Assembly: GCA_024449915.1 (NCBI GenBank)
Contig: JAMZAV010001297.1
Coordinates: 186,001-250,000 of the forward strand
DNA length: 64,000 bases
Reading direction: 5' to 3'
Origin: Sweltsa coloradensis
Lineage: Eukaryota; Arthropoda; Insecta; Plecoptera; Chloroperlidae
Shown here: one piece after another, positions 41,082-52,736 of the stretch
How the letters are laid out: each line of letters opens with the position of its first letter
Numbering within the stretch: the stretch's first letter is position 1
Translations under genes and position numbers: made by a program
The notes under the pieces: generated by a model
The model's database searches: none
What the model was told of the DNA's origin: nothing
What the model saw: only the letters and a program-made list of their open reading frames with translations

Positions 41082-41602
41082 GGGAACCTAAGTGGGCGTT
41101 GTCTGGTTCTCTCCGGTCAGCGTGGTATAGGCGATTAACCCGTGCTAAATGTTTCGTAAGTGATAGCGCGAGATCCCGACCACGGACCGGAATTATATTC
41201 ATACTGTAAGAAACTATAATCTTTCCTCTTTGCGTGGATATACATAACTCTGCTCTATCACAAATATTAATGACATTTGTTTTGAGTCGAAGTGAACTCT
41301 ACATTTACACTGTTGCCAAACCTTCCAAACTGCTCATGAAAAAGCACGTAAAAACATTTTGTCCGTGGCATCAGCATAACTTTTGGTATCCGACTTGCTT
41401 TGTGGCTACTCTGAGGTCACTGGGTTGTACTAGATTATACATTACTAATAAAATATCCTTTAATGTGCCAACAAAGTCTTGAATGAAAAGTACATTTAGC
41501 AACCATGGACAGGCGCGTGGTATGCGAGGATGCCACAGCTGCACACACAACGTGGCTGCGTCTCGCTTAGGTTGCCGCTCAGTCAGAGTACATTTGCGAC
41601 AG
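41082..41602 (+). repeat. Direct duplication, copy 2
   Basis: It matches copy 1 with scattered substitutions, a ~13-bp insertion near 41452 (AAATATCCTTTAA) and ~20 extra bases near 41560. It continues into CAGCGCGCAAACATGGG where copy 1 breaks off. Confidence 0.85.
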
Positions 41603-42365
41603 CGCGCAAACATGGGTCCATTAAACTCATAATAGTTTGAATTTAGGAAGCCTCATCGAGCAATGTAGAAAGCCATCATCTTCTTCACAAAATTATGCAT
41701 CCTGTGATGTTATTGATTTAAATTTCTTTTGCGCGAGTCAAAAGATACGGTGAGTTATATTTTCGTACCATGCTTATTCTTATGGGCGCTGAGACCAGAG
41801 TGAACCAATTTCCTTCCCGCCTTCAAAACTTAGGTTCCCTATTCACCTTCCGTGTTCTGGCAAGGTTTATTTGGAGAAAATCACGTTTGATTATGCCAGC
41901 TTTCAGAGCGCTCCAGTCACGTGACCGCGCGGACTCTGCCTCTCCGTCTGTTTTCACCATCAAACGCGCCCATATCGAGGTGATGTGCCCGATCGACGCT
42001 TGACTTTAAAGGTTCCGTAACGATAACGTGTGGGTAATAATGTTTGTCTTTTTAACATAACCTAAAAGCACATTGGATTTTGTGAAAATAGCGAATGTAT
42101 AATTTAATGCTCTTCTAATTACCTTTCGAATGGTAGGCCTCCTTTAAAACTGAAATCGATCAAATCTTACAAAATATATATGATCTTCAAATTTGAATGA
42201 CGGTGGCCATCTCGTTTTTGCTGTGTTAGCACTAACAAAAAAACAAGATTACCACCACCAAAATAATTTGGATCCACGGTTCAATACGAATGGATTGATA
42301 CTACATAAAGATAGGTACTTTAAGCGGTGGCTTTGACATTTTCCATTGTTTGCTTTTAAATTAAA
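41603..42365. other. Interval with a GC-richer patch
   Basis: A 77-codon frame at 41770-42003 has no known domain. The patch contains the palindromic E-box GTCACGTGAC (41916-41925) beside CGCGCGG. This could be a promoter remnant, but no gene is seen nearby. Confidence 0.25.
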
Positions 42366-44119
42366 CTAGGAAAACGCCAACGTCGTTGAGAGACAAGTGA
42401 GTGGACCATGTGTTGAGTACCCGCGGTAACATTCCCTTTCGTCCTCCTATATATACATATTTTAATGATCAGCTAATTTGGGCTGAATCTAGACAGCATG
42501 GGTCTCTTCTCCATCAACATCATATTATGCTAGAGTGGCGCATTATTGCCTCACAGTTGACGCCCTCTTATACCAACTAAACTAAAAACAATTTTTTTTT
42601 TAAAATCAATCAACTTAAATGCAAATATTCCCGGGTACTCAACATATGAGTCGCTCACTCGTCTAACAACGACTTAGGCATTTTCCTTGTCTAGTTGGCA
42701 AAGGCGCCTTTATACCCGAAATGTTGGAGACCCGAGTTCAAGCTACGGTCGGATAGCATATTATGGAAAACATAGCCGATACGAAAATACGTGTAAAGAT
42801 TAGGTTTATTCAATCTCCCAGCGAAATGTTGAGGAACCTTGAGCGTTTAAGATTTGATACACCTTGGTCACTGCCGGCCTAACAAAAACATCATTCGTTA
42901 AAAATGACTTCTGAAGAACGAAACCATTGTCGTTAAATTGAATCCTACACTTTTACAGTCTATTTTTGGATGAGCGAAGCGAAGATGCCATTTCACTACT
43001 CTGAAGAAAACAATCCGGAATGTTTTTTTTCTTCTTTTTACCTTTTTTTTTGTTTGAATTTTTCTGTGTTTGTTAACACGATTCCAGCTAAACCGATATT
43101 CCAATTGCAAAGAAATTTTCTGGAGGCCATCGAAATCTCTACACATAGAACTGCTACGTTTTTGAGCGCAATCGATAAATATTTCTCGTGAAAATCGCAA
43201 TTTTACGATTTAGTTCCATTTTTTTAAAACTTTCTTTGACTTTTTACACCTATATTCTTTCTCCGATTTTAATAATTTTTTCATAGAACTTTAATTTTTC
43301 GAATTAATAAAATCGTGTAAAATTTGAGTGCAATCGAAAAATTATTTCTCATGAAAATCGCAATTTTGCGAATTTTTTAATTTTTAAACATTTCTTCGAC
43401 ACATAACACCTATATGCTTTATCCAATTGTAATATTTTTTTCACAGCACCTTTATTTTATGAATTTTTATATTTTTGTGAATTTTGAGCGCAATCGAAAA
43501 ATTATTTATCATGCAAATCGCAATTTTACGCTTTTTTGTTTTTTTAATCATTTCTTCGACTTATTTCACCTACATGCTTTGTCCGATTATAATGATTTTT
43601 ATTTTGAACCTTAATTATATGAATTAATGTATTCGTGTGAAATTTTAGCGCAATCAAAAAGTTTTTTCTCTTAAAAATAGCAAATTTTACGTTTTTTTTC
43701 TTTTATTGAAAAATGTCTTCGACTTATTACACCTACATGCTTTTCCGATTGAAATGATTTTTTCACAGAACAACAGAAAATCTGTATAACACATGGCAGA
43801 TCAAGGCACCAATTACGCTCATCCAACAACGCTCCTGAAAAAGCGTTTGCGAAGCTTCCTAGCTTAATTTATTATTTTATGTAGGTTTAAATCAAAATTC
43901 GGTTGGTTGCTGACTTTATTATCAGTTCTCTGTAATCTCGTACCGGATGTATGTTTAAAATTTCAGGTCAATCCAATGTGTTCAGCGATTCGTCTGATTT
44001 TCGGCGTACAACAGTCACTCACTCACTCACTCACTCACTCACTCACAAACACAGGGTCAGAATAAGCGCCGTTTGTCTTGAATTGTAAGACTTCGTTTGC
44101 AGCGCTCACTCGTCTAATT
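42366..44119 (+). mobile_element. F-b + SINE-A composite with nested G
   Basis: F-b starts CTAGGAAAACGCCAACGTCG and ends near 42690 with a worn CTAG. The SINE-A head CTAGTTGGCAAAGGCGCC follows at 42691. The body is interrupted at 42966-43862 by a G element and resumes with TTTATTATTTTATGTAGG, ending GCTCACTCGTCTAATTA. A (CACT)n tract at 44013-44046 replaces the (CAGA) tract of other copies. Confidence 0.75.
42966..43862 (+). mobile_element. G element (Ga) nested in SINE-A
   Basis: It starts TTGGATGAGCGAAGCGAAG and ends CCAACAACGCTCCTGAAAAA, GCGTTTGCGAAGCTTCC, TAG. The host reads CAGTCTATTTT before and TTTATTATTTTATG after, matching the unbroken copy at 7406-7432, so both ends of the G element are defined. 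Confidence 0.85.
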
Positions 44120-45588
44120 AACAACGTGTGTCAAAATAAAGGTAGGTTGTTAAATTAGTCATCCATAAAATCAATGTAGCTGATTGTTTATCTCAGTTGT
44201 ATATTCCCAAGTATGGGCCCGGAGTAAGATTTGGCTCTGCCGATCGTACAGGACGAGAAAAGAGGCCTTGCGTCAGCTGCCGCCTACTCTGCGGTCGTCT
44301 TTACCACCCTCGCCCCTCCCCATGACGACTTTCCCGCCACAATGGCGCAAAGACAACGACGACACGAACGGTGACTAAGACGACCCCCCCCCCCTTCCTC
44401 TCTCCCTTGCTGGTTCCGTCTAAGATGGGTATTTCCTGCCCACACCGTTTTTTTTAAAGGAAAATCTGAAATCTTCCAGACCAGATATTATGATTCCACT
44501 CAAAGTAATTAAACATTGCAGACGATCGCTTGCAGAGGCTCTCATTAGTGGCGTCTTAACTGTGAGATAGAAACATGGAATAATAACACCACTTCATTAA
44601 AAGGAATAAAGCACAATGTAACAGATAACAGAACAATTAAATTACATTTTCTTAAGTTTTTGAAAAACAACGTTCCACTGTTACAAACCATGCTAACCTT
44701 ATTTTATGAGTGATATTGTTTTCCACATCTAAGAGATTATGGTACGTGTAAGAATATGCGTTGACGTTGACTTTCAGATAGAATTTGTTTATTTAACCGT
44801 CAATCAAACGGTTGGCATGAAATTTTCAGCAATATATTCTCGAGACAGATTTTACGAAAACATATTTATCCTGATTTTTAATGTCTCAACATTTGTTATA
44901 AAAGTACTATATGTGCGCTGCACTTTCTATAATACCTGTCACTCATTTAAGAAAACTTCACTCACTGTATTGCCCTGACAACGCGTTTCAAAGCAAAGGA
45001 GTTGCTACCTGGTGGCGAATACTGCAGGAGCGCGCTATGTATATATTATATAAGTACCATCACAGGTACATTGTCGTTGCTCTTGCAATATTTTGTTAAT
45101 TGATGATTATCAAAAGTGTGGAGGTGCACCAATATTTTTAAAATCCCTCCCTAATATTGTGAGGTAAGTAAATATTGATTTGTTTAACACCAAGTTTAAC
45201 CGGGTGAAAATGGAATCTCACTTCCCGTGTTCCCAAACGTTTACCGACACGTTTTATTTTATCTAAATAGCTAAGTGATTACGCTACATATTATTTATAG
45301 GCCACATAATTAATAACCTTGTCTTTGATTTTGCTAAGACTGATTTATTTATATTGCACAACTGTTGATCAAACGATGAATTTGCATGCTGCTTTGATTT
45401 ATTTATATTGCACAACTGTTGATCAAACGATGAATTTGCATGCTGCTTTATTAAACAAAATACATAAGATATTCGAGACGGTGAATGGAAATTATTGATG
45501 TGCTTGTTTAGTTGTTTAATACTATTATGAAAATTTAATTAATTAAATAAAGTAATAATAACTACAAAACAATATCAAAGTTAATATT
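44120..45588. other. Interval with no recognised gene
   Basis: 44180-44400 is GC-richer with a C10 run, but its frames show no domain. A perfect 54-bp tandem duplication lies at 45341-45448. Confidence 0.3.
45341..45448 (+). repeat. Perfect 54-bp tandem duplication
   Basis: Two identical copies start TGATTTATTTATATTGCAC at 45341 and 45395. The absence of any difference points to a very recent event. Confidence 0.9.
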
Positions 45589-45911
45589 ATCCCCCCAAAA
45601 TAAAAAAATTGTAAAAAACGGCAGCCAAGCTCTCCTTCCCAAAGTCTTCGGCTGTGAATGCTGTGAGATATAGAAGTTGAGCCAAGCATTTCATTCTTTC
45701 TCCCTAGTTTCGCATTGAAAAGAAGTAAGATCATTTCGCCTGTTGACGAGCGCCAAGCCAACCATTTTCGTGGTAAAAAAAGTTAAAATTTTAAACTCAA
45801 AATCATTAAAAAAAAATTTAAAAACTTTTTAGAGTCCTCGTACTAAAATCAATAGCCAAGTAATTTTTTTATGATTTTGAGTTTAAAATTTTAACTTTTT
45901 TTACCACGAAA

Positions 45912-46905
45912 ATGGTTGGCTTGGCGCTCGTACAGGGTACAGTGTTGGGACCTTTACTCTTTACCATCTTTATTAATGAATTGTGTAATGGTATAATCGA
46001 TGGAAAAATAATTACATTTGCTGACGATACAGTGCTATTATTTGTCGGCAAAAACTGGGATGAAGTTTACAAAAAAGCTCAACGAGAACTCTCTAAAATA
46101 CAGCAGTGGCTAAACGATAACATCCTCACTCTCAATCTGGAAAAAACGGAATTTATCACCTTTTCTGCCACGATTGCCAACCAGCCTACTCAAAACACAC
46201 ATACAACTCCACTTAACTGATTGCGACACCCCTATCCATAGTAATAACACTACCTGCAACTGCCATGTAATTAAGAAAGTGGCTCATATAAAATATTTAG
46301 GTGTAATAATCGACCAACATTTAAAATGGAATTGTCATATTAAAATGATCACATCTAGGTTAAGAAATTGTCTGTACATTTTTTATACGTTAAGAAATAT
46401 TCTGACAAAAACTCTCCTTAGAAATATATACTTTGCCTTGATACAATCTTCACTTATTTATGGAATACTGAGTTGGGGAGGAGCTTATGACACTCACATA
46501 CATCAGCTAAACGTAATTCAAAAGCTTGTTCTAAAAATAATCCTTAAAAAACCTAAATTCTTCCCGTCGAAATCTACTTTTATTGAAACTAATACCTTAA
46601 GTGTTCGTAAACTCTACGTTAAATTATTGTGCACTCATATTCATAAAAACTTAAATCAATACAAAAAAGTAAATCATGCAATAAACACTAAATCCAATAA
46701 TGTCAGCCTAATAACCCCACTTGCGAAACTCACATTAACTCAAAGACACGCCGTATTTTTAGGGCCCAAACTATTTAATTCCCTCCCATTACCAATAAGA
46801 ACCACTGTACGAAGCAGTCGATTCAAAATTGATCTAACGAAATGGTTGGCCTGCTGTTCACAACAATATATTGAAGATGTAACCAACAACGTGTTATCTA
46901 AATAA
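45912..46905 (+). pseudogene. Frameshifted LINE reverse transcriptase C-terminus
   Basis: The first frame (45912-46220) reads from motif B, VQGTVLGPLLFTIFINEL, through motif C FADDTVLLF to a thumb segment with LNLEKTEFITFSA. The true homology starts at about 45931. After a shift near 46180 the second frame (46174-46905) continues with KYLGVIIDQHLKWNCHI, IYFALIQSSLIYGILSWGG and RHAVFLGPKLFNSLP, which are standard for the post-RT region of jockey/CR1-group non-LTR elements. The endonuclease and the first half of the RT are missing. Sequence and codon use differ clearly from the 993-residue LINE, so it is another family. Confidence 0.85.
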
Positions 46906-47451
46906 GAGTCATATTATAACTCCTGCTTGCCATTCCCGCGGTTCTAATTCTTCATTATTTATGACTATACCCAGCATTGTATTAATTCTGTTTGTGTTAG
47001 TATTGTTTAAAAAAAAGTTATCTGTGTGTACATATCCTATTGTTATAGTTATAATTATAATGTATCCTCAAATGTAACAGATTGTTATCGAACGGTTTTT
47101 TGTTTTTAATTTTTATGCATCATAGCAATAATTTCATATCAAAATAAATAGTATATGTGAAATGAGTTGTTATAAACTAATAATAGTAATTTAGTTTTTA
47201 CTTTACTTTTTACTTTTTACATCTTACTTTTAATTTTTACTTTTTACTTTTTACTTTTTACTTTTTACATTTTTACTCTTTAGGTATTACTTTTTACTAA
47301 AACCAACATTAAATTCTCTGTACAATTACCTCTAGGAACTGCTCTCGTTCAAACTATGTTTTTGAGGGCAGCACACTAGAATATATCTTTTACCTGTTGC
47401 AATTACCATGTAATGTACTACTGACAAATAAATAAAATAAATAATAAAATA
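45931..47451 (+). mobile_element. 5'-truncated LINE
   Basis: The insertion begins in the middle of the reverse transcriptase region and ends in an A-rich AAATAAATAATAAAATA tail at P sequence. 5' truncation and an A-rich tail are typical of target-primed reverse transcription that stopped early. About 540 bp of 3' UTR follow the coding remnant. Confidence 0.8.
47195..47275 (+). repeat. (CTTTTTA)n-like microsatellite
   Basis: Imperfect heptanucleotide repeats of TTTTTAC lie in the 3' untranslated region of the truncated LINE. Confidence 0.8.
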
Positions 47452-47929
47452 TACTTCTTTTCAATGCGAAACTAGGGAGAAAGAATGAAATGCTTGGCTC
47501 AACTTTTTATATCTCACAGCATTCACAGCCGAAGACTTTGGAAGGAGGGCTCATGGCTGCCGTTTTTTTTTTTTTAAAAATTTTTTGTATTTTGGGGGGA
47601 AATCACATCTTTTTGTTGTTTGTGTCATATCAAGGCTTGAAATATGTGAAATACGTATACAGGTGGATACAGTGCCTTTATAACAGATTGTCTAGAAACA
47701 ATACCATCTTTTTTTTGTTTGCAATATGTAGACCTAGTTGACAATATTTAATGTTTTTATTAAATTTAATATGGTTAATGTCGTCTTGGGTTTTTGTGTG
47801 AATGATTTATTGACCGGACTATAACACATTGACGCATAATTTTAATCAGCAATTAAAATATTAAAAATTGTAATAAATACAACATAACGTTTTTCCCAAA
47901 GTAAAGAGTGGTAGGGAACAGTGGGGGTG

Positions 47930-49640
47930 AAATATCGCTTGTCTCCTGGCGGATTATTATGTTTCATATTATTATGTACCACCATGCCAAATTTCATGCT
48001 GATAACTCATTCGGTACCTTTATGGTGAATGCTGGAAATCAAGGTAAAAATAATATAAACTATTAGGGATGGGGGTTGAAAAAGTGTTGTTTAGGAAATG
48101 AGAATAGGCCTATTGGGTTAAAACACATTAAAACATAATTCACTAATTTGAATAAAAATACAATTGGGTTAGAGCTATGAATTATTCCAATTTTAGGGGA
48201 CGATTTAGGGGATGTTGGGAGTGGAAAATCGCTTGCATCGCGACGAATTATTTTTCATATTAGTATGAACATCATGCCAAATTCCATGCTGATAACTCAT
48301 TAGGTGCCTTCATGGTGAATGCTGGAAATCAAGGTAAAAATAATATAAACTATAAGGGATGGGGGTTGAAAAAATGTGGTTTAGGAAATGAGAATAGGCC
48401 GATTGGGTTAAAACACATTAAAACATAATTTTAATAACCAACTTATTTGAATAAAACATCAATTTTAGATTAGAGCTATGAATTATTCCAATTTAAGGGG
48501 GTGTTGAGGGTGGAATATCGCTTGCCTCTCGGCGGATTATTTTTCATATTATTATGTACCATAATGACAAATTTCATGATTATAACTCATAAGGTGCCTT
48601 CGTGGTGAATGCTGGAAATCAAGATAAAAATTATATAAACTATTAGGGATGGGGGTTGACAAAATGTGGTTTATATAATGAAAATATGCCGATTGGGTTA
48701 AAACACATAAAAACATAATTTCATTAACTAATTTAATAAAAATTCAATTTAAGGTTGAGCTATGAATTATTCCAATTTTAGGGGATTATTTAGGGGGAGT
48801 TGTGGGTAAAATATCGCTTGCCTCTCGGCGAATGATTTTTCATATTAGTATGTAGCAATCATGCCAAATTTCATGCTGATAACTTGTGGTTAATATAATG
48901 AAAATATGCCGATTGGGTTAAAGCACATTAAAACATAATTTATTGACTTGAATAAACATTCAATTTAGGTTTAGAGTTATCAATTATTCCAATTTTAGGA
49001 GATGATTAAGGGCGTGTTGAAGGTAGAATATCGCTTGCCTCTCGGCGAATGATTTTTCATATTAGTATGTACCATCATGCCAAATTTCATGCTGATAACT
49101 CATTAGGTGCCTTCATGGTGAATGCTGGAAATCAAGGTTAAAATAATATAAACTATAAGGGATGGGGGTTGAAAAAATGTGGTTTAGGAAATGAGAATAG
49201 GCCGATTGGGTTAAAACACATTAAAACATAATTTTAATAATTAATTTGAATAAACATCAATTTTAAATTTGAGCTAAGAATTATTCCAGTTTTAGTTGGG
49301 GGTGGAATATCGCTTAATTGCCTCTCGGCGGATTATTTTTCATATTATTATGTACCATCATGTCAAATTTCATGATGATAGCTCATAAGGTGCCTTCATG
49401 GTGAATACTGGAAATCAAGGTAAAAATAATATAAACTATTACGGATGGGGGTTGACAAAATGTGGTTCATATAATGAGAATAGATTGATTGGGTTTAAAC
49501 ACATAAGAACATAATTTTAATAACTAATTTGACTAAAACTTCAACTTTGGTTTAGAGCTATGAATTATTTTAATTTTAGGGGATGCTTTAGGGGATGTTT
49601 GGGGTGGAATATTGCTCGTCTCTGGCGGAAGTGTGTGAGT
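47930..49640 (+). repeat. ~295-bp tandem array within P
   Basis: Units share GGGATGGGGGTTGA, GATTGGGTTAAAACACAT, GAATTATTCCAATTTTAGGG and TTCATGGTGAATGCTGGAAA. The GGGATGGGGG word recurs near 48068, 48358, 48648, 49161 and 49444. One unit near 48880 is deleted in its middle. P copy 1 holds only about two units, so the number has changed between copies. Confidence 0.8.
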
Positions 49641-49736
49641 CTGAGGTACATCTAAGTGTGGTCCAAGTTTCATAGTTCTAAGATGTACCGTTTTCTCTGT
49701 AGGCTCTTATTCCTCTCTGGCAGAATCCACTACCCC

Positions 49737-49793
49737 CCCAACCAACCAACCAACCAACCAACCAACCAACCAACCAACCAGCCAGCCAGCCGG
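49737..49793 (+). repeat. (CCAA)n/(GCCA)n microsatellite
   Basis: Eleven CCAA repeats pass into GCCA repeats. At the mirror position in P copy 1 (near 16806-16850) there is a G-rich GGTTGGTGGGG tract, so the tract began inside P and then expanded here. Confidence 0.85.
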
Positions 49794-50045
49794 ACGATTA
49801 TCGTCGATATTTACGCACTTTTTTAACACAGAACGAGGTTATCGGATCGGGCTGATTTTTTTTGTATATCATGGACCACATTATATCAGGTCATATACCG
49901 AGTTTCAAGATTGTAAATCTTTCGGGACGGCGTGTGCAGATAGCTGAAAACCCCCCAACTCGGGTAGGAGTAAACAGGGTCGAGTTAGTCATCGCCTTCT
50001 AGCAGTCGCGTGCACTTGGCTGCGGGCGAACGACCGTCGCCCTAG

Positions 50046-51238
50046 ATTATTGTAAAGCACAAGTCCCAAATAGTTTTACCTTATATAATTAATGTAGGCC
50101 TAAATGTACCGTTTACCGTCATCGTTCATTTACTACATAATATTATGCATAATACTTAAAAAAAACGATTTATATTATAATAGAAACAAATATATTATAA
50201 CATAACCTAAAGATGTTTAAGCTGTTTACAGAGCTATGCGTCATGACATTATATGCAAAACAACAATAAAAATATGACATCAGCTATTCAATAGGCCTAT
50301 TTTTAATATAAATTTATATTTTAAAAACCGTTAGTCCTAATTTGTTTAGTAAATAAATATATCGTCCTACTCTGATTGCGTAACATTGTAAAACAAAGTA
50401 AAAAAAGTGCAAGAGTAGAAGATGCTAGAAGATATTTTGAGTTTTGAATATCCAGCAAATTATTGAAAATATTATCATTGGGCAACATTTTCTTGGCAAA
50501 ATATTATCGATCTTCACAATTCAACATTATTTATTTGATACACTTTTTTCCTGTTTTTTATTTTATATTTTGTACCCCACCAGGTATTATCAGCTCTTCT
50601 AATACGAAATAGAATCTACGTATTGTATTAATGTTCTAACTCTAACGGAGACGAATAAGAAAGATTTGTATATACGAACAAATAAATAAAGGGTCCTGCT
50701 AGCTGTTGTAGGTGCGGCAACGATAATCATAATATCGGTGATTGTCGTTATCGAGCGATGGACCATAAGCATAACCGAACAGAAAACATTTGAAATAGAC
50801 AACCCAACAGGTGGTTTACGGTCAATAAACAATGTTTTAATAAAAAAAGGTGGTGAGCCTGGGACCAACTTTTGTCGGAAAGCGGGTTTAAAGAGCGGGG
50901 TGTAACGACCAAAAGAACACCAGAATAGCCTTCATATATTCGAACGTCGAGTTTTCAACGATCGATGACTTCTCGGCCAAGAGCCCATCTTTCAGGACGG
51001 TTCTCGCGCCGTGCCGTGGATCCCGCCACGACCGCGGGAAGCTCTATTCCTACACCTCGACTTGTAGGTGTGCGCCGTCGTGGTAAACATGTCGTTGGCT
51101 CAGCAACGCGCTTGGCTGGGCCTTGTTCGGGGGGGGGGGGAGAGGGGGACAATTTAAATCGCTTTTTTAGAAAAGGGGTAAGTCACTAAAACATACCAGC
51201 TGAGATGGGCCTAAACGAGAAAAACACATTTCTCGATT
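50046..51238. other. Interval with a CpG-rich patch
   Basis: 50955-51130 is markedly CpG-rich (CTCGCGCCGTGCCG, GCCACGACCGCGGG) in an AT-rich region and ends in a G12 run. Both strands are open for 65-74 codons, rich in Arg and Pro, as expected of GC-rich DNA. It could be an exon, a promoter island or an unknown repeat. Confidence 0.3.
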
Positions 51239-52240
51239 CTAGGCCGCTACGCGAACGCTTTTTTAGTCGCGTTGATGGATGAGCTTTTTTGTTAGTTTTT
51301 AGTTTGCGTAGGACCACTTTTTCTTTGCCAGTGCTTTTTGAATGCATTGTATGTCATTGTTATAAATTTTCTTTTGATACTTGTTAATTGTTATTATAAA
51401 CCTAAAAAAACTCACATTTAAACATTTATTCTATGGATATTGGATTCTGGCTAACTTTTTCAACTTTTTATTTCAAAAGGCAACATCACCATTTATTTAA
51501 TGCCCATTTAAAATATGAATGTTAAAGCCCTAACCGTTTGGTTAGAATCGGCACAAATGACACGAAAATACCGCACTTAAAATTTAAAAAAATCATAAAA
51601 GTACGATAGTCATGAGAAGTATTTCTTCGATTGTTGGATGAGCGAAGCGAAGACTTCAATTTCACTGACCCCCCCCCCCCCAAAATTTAGCTCGTGTGTT
51701 TTTTTGTCTGTCTGTTCGCACGATACCGGGCAAACGGCATAAGCGATCTTGATGAAAATTGGAGGGGACCTTCGAAATCTCTGAACTTAGACGTGCCTGG
51801 TTTTTGGGTACAATCGAAGAAATATTCCTAATGAATATCGTTTTTTGATTTTTAGTGCGAGATTTTCGTGACATTTGGGCCGATTCTGACCAAACGGGTG
51901 GGCTAAAACGTTCATATTTCACATGAACATTAAGGTTATAGTGGTAGTACCGTTTGAAAGAAAAACTTGAAAAAGTTGGTCCGAATCCATAGAAATAAAT
52001 ATTTTAATATGAGTTTTTTTAGGTTTTTAATAACAATTAACAAGTAACAATAGAAACTTGATAACAGTCACCTACAATGCATTCAAAAAGCACTTGCAAA
52101 GGAAAAGTGGTCCTTCGCAAACAAAAAACTTATAAAAAAGCTTATCCATCAACGCGGCGGGACTAAAGCGTTTTCCTAGTACCCAAAAACGTGCAGTCTA
52201 AGTTCAGAGATTTCGAAGGTCCCCTACAATTTTCATCATT
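51239..52240 (-). mobile_element. G element (Gb), split by another G
   Basis: On the plus strand it begins with the CTAG cap CTAGGCCGCTACGCGAACGC and runs to CTTCTTCGATTG at 51633. It resumes at 52180 with TACCCAAAAACGTG and stops near 52240, where the GAGCG end is lost against the next copy. The gap is a complete plus-strand G element. Confidence 0.75.
51634..52179 (+). mobile_element. G element (Gb) nested in a G element
   Basis: A complete 546-bp copy runs from TTGGATGAGCGAAGCGAAG to GCGTTTTCCTAG. The host word ATTGTACCC is interrupted exactly between ATTG and TACCC, with no duplicated bases beyond an ambiguous T. This gives precise element ends. Confidence 0.85.
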
Positions 52241-52736
52241 CATTGTTTGTATTTTTGTCTATTTGTTCGCACTCTACCAGGCAAACGGCATATTATGCGA
52301 TCTTGATGAAAATTGGAAAGGACTTTCGAAATCTCTGAACTTGGACTTGCTACGTATTTTGGTACAATCAAAGAAATATTTCTCATAAATATCATACTTT
52401 ACGATTTTTTTCGATTTTTAGTGCGATATTTTCGTGACATTTGGGCCGATTCTGACCAAACAGGTGGGGCTTCAACGCTCATATTTCACATGGTCATTAA
52501 GGTTATGGAGATGTGTAACCTTTTGAAAGAAAAAGTTCTTAAAAGGTTTGCCAGAATTCATAGAATAAAGGTTTTTATATGAGCCTTTTTAGGTAACAAA
52601 TAACAATTAACAAGTAACAATTGAATCTTAACAACAATCACCTACAATGCGTTCAAAAAGGGCTTGCAAAAGTAAAGAGATCCCACGCAAACTAAAAACT
52701 TATTAAAAAAGCTCATCCATCAACGCGACTACTAAA
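52241..52736 (+). mobile_element. G element (Gb), truncated at both ends
   Basis: It is recognised from GTTCGCACTCTACCAGGC through TTTGGGCCGATTCTGACC to CTCATCCATCAACGCGACTA. The 5' GAGCG end is missing and the 3' cap is replaced by that of the next copy. Confidence 0.7.

Larger units (their letters stand above)
45589..50045. mobile_element. Palindrome P, copy 2, with LINE insertion
   Basis: The left arm is truncated (45589-45768) and the central hairpin lies at 45769-45914. The right arm is complete to CGACCGTCGCCCTAG at 50045. The right arm is split at GCGCTCGT / ACTTCTTTTC by a LINE (45931-47451) with loss of about 20 bp of P. The terminal 140 bp (49905-50045) are the reverse complement of the start of copy 1 at 16551. 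Confidence 0.75.

Noticed and set aside
41770..42003. 77-codon frame as a gene
   Set aside because: No recognisable domain. The GC-rich composition alone explains the open frame.
50960..50990. U2 snRNA-like start (CTTCTCGGCC)
   Set aside because: Only about ten bases agree, and the following sequence lacks the branch-site recognition region and Sm site.
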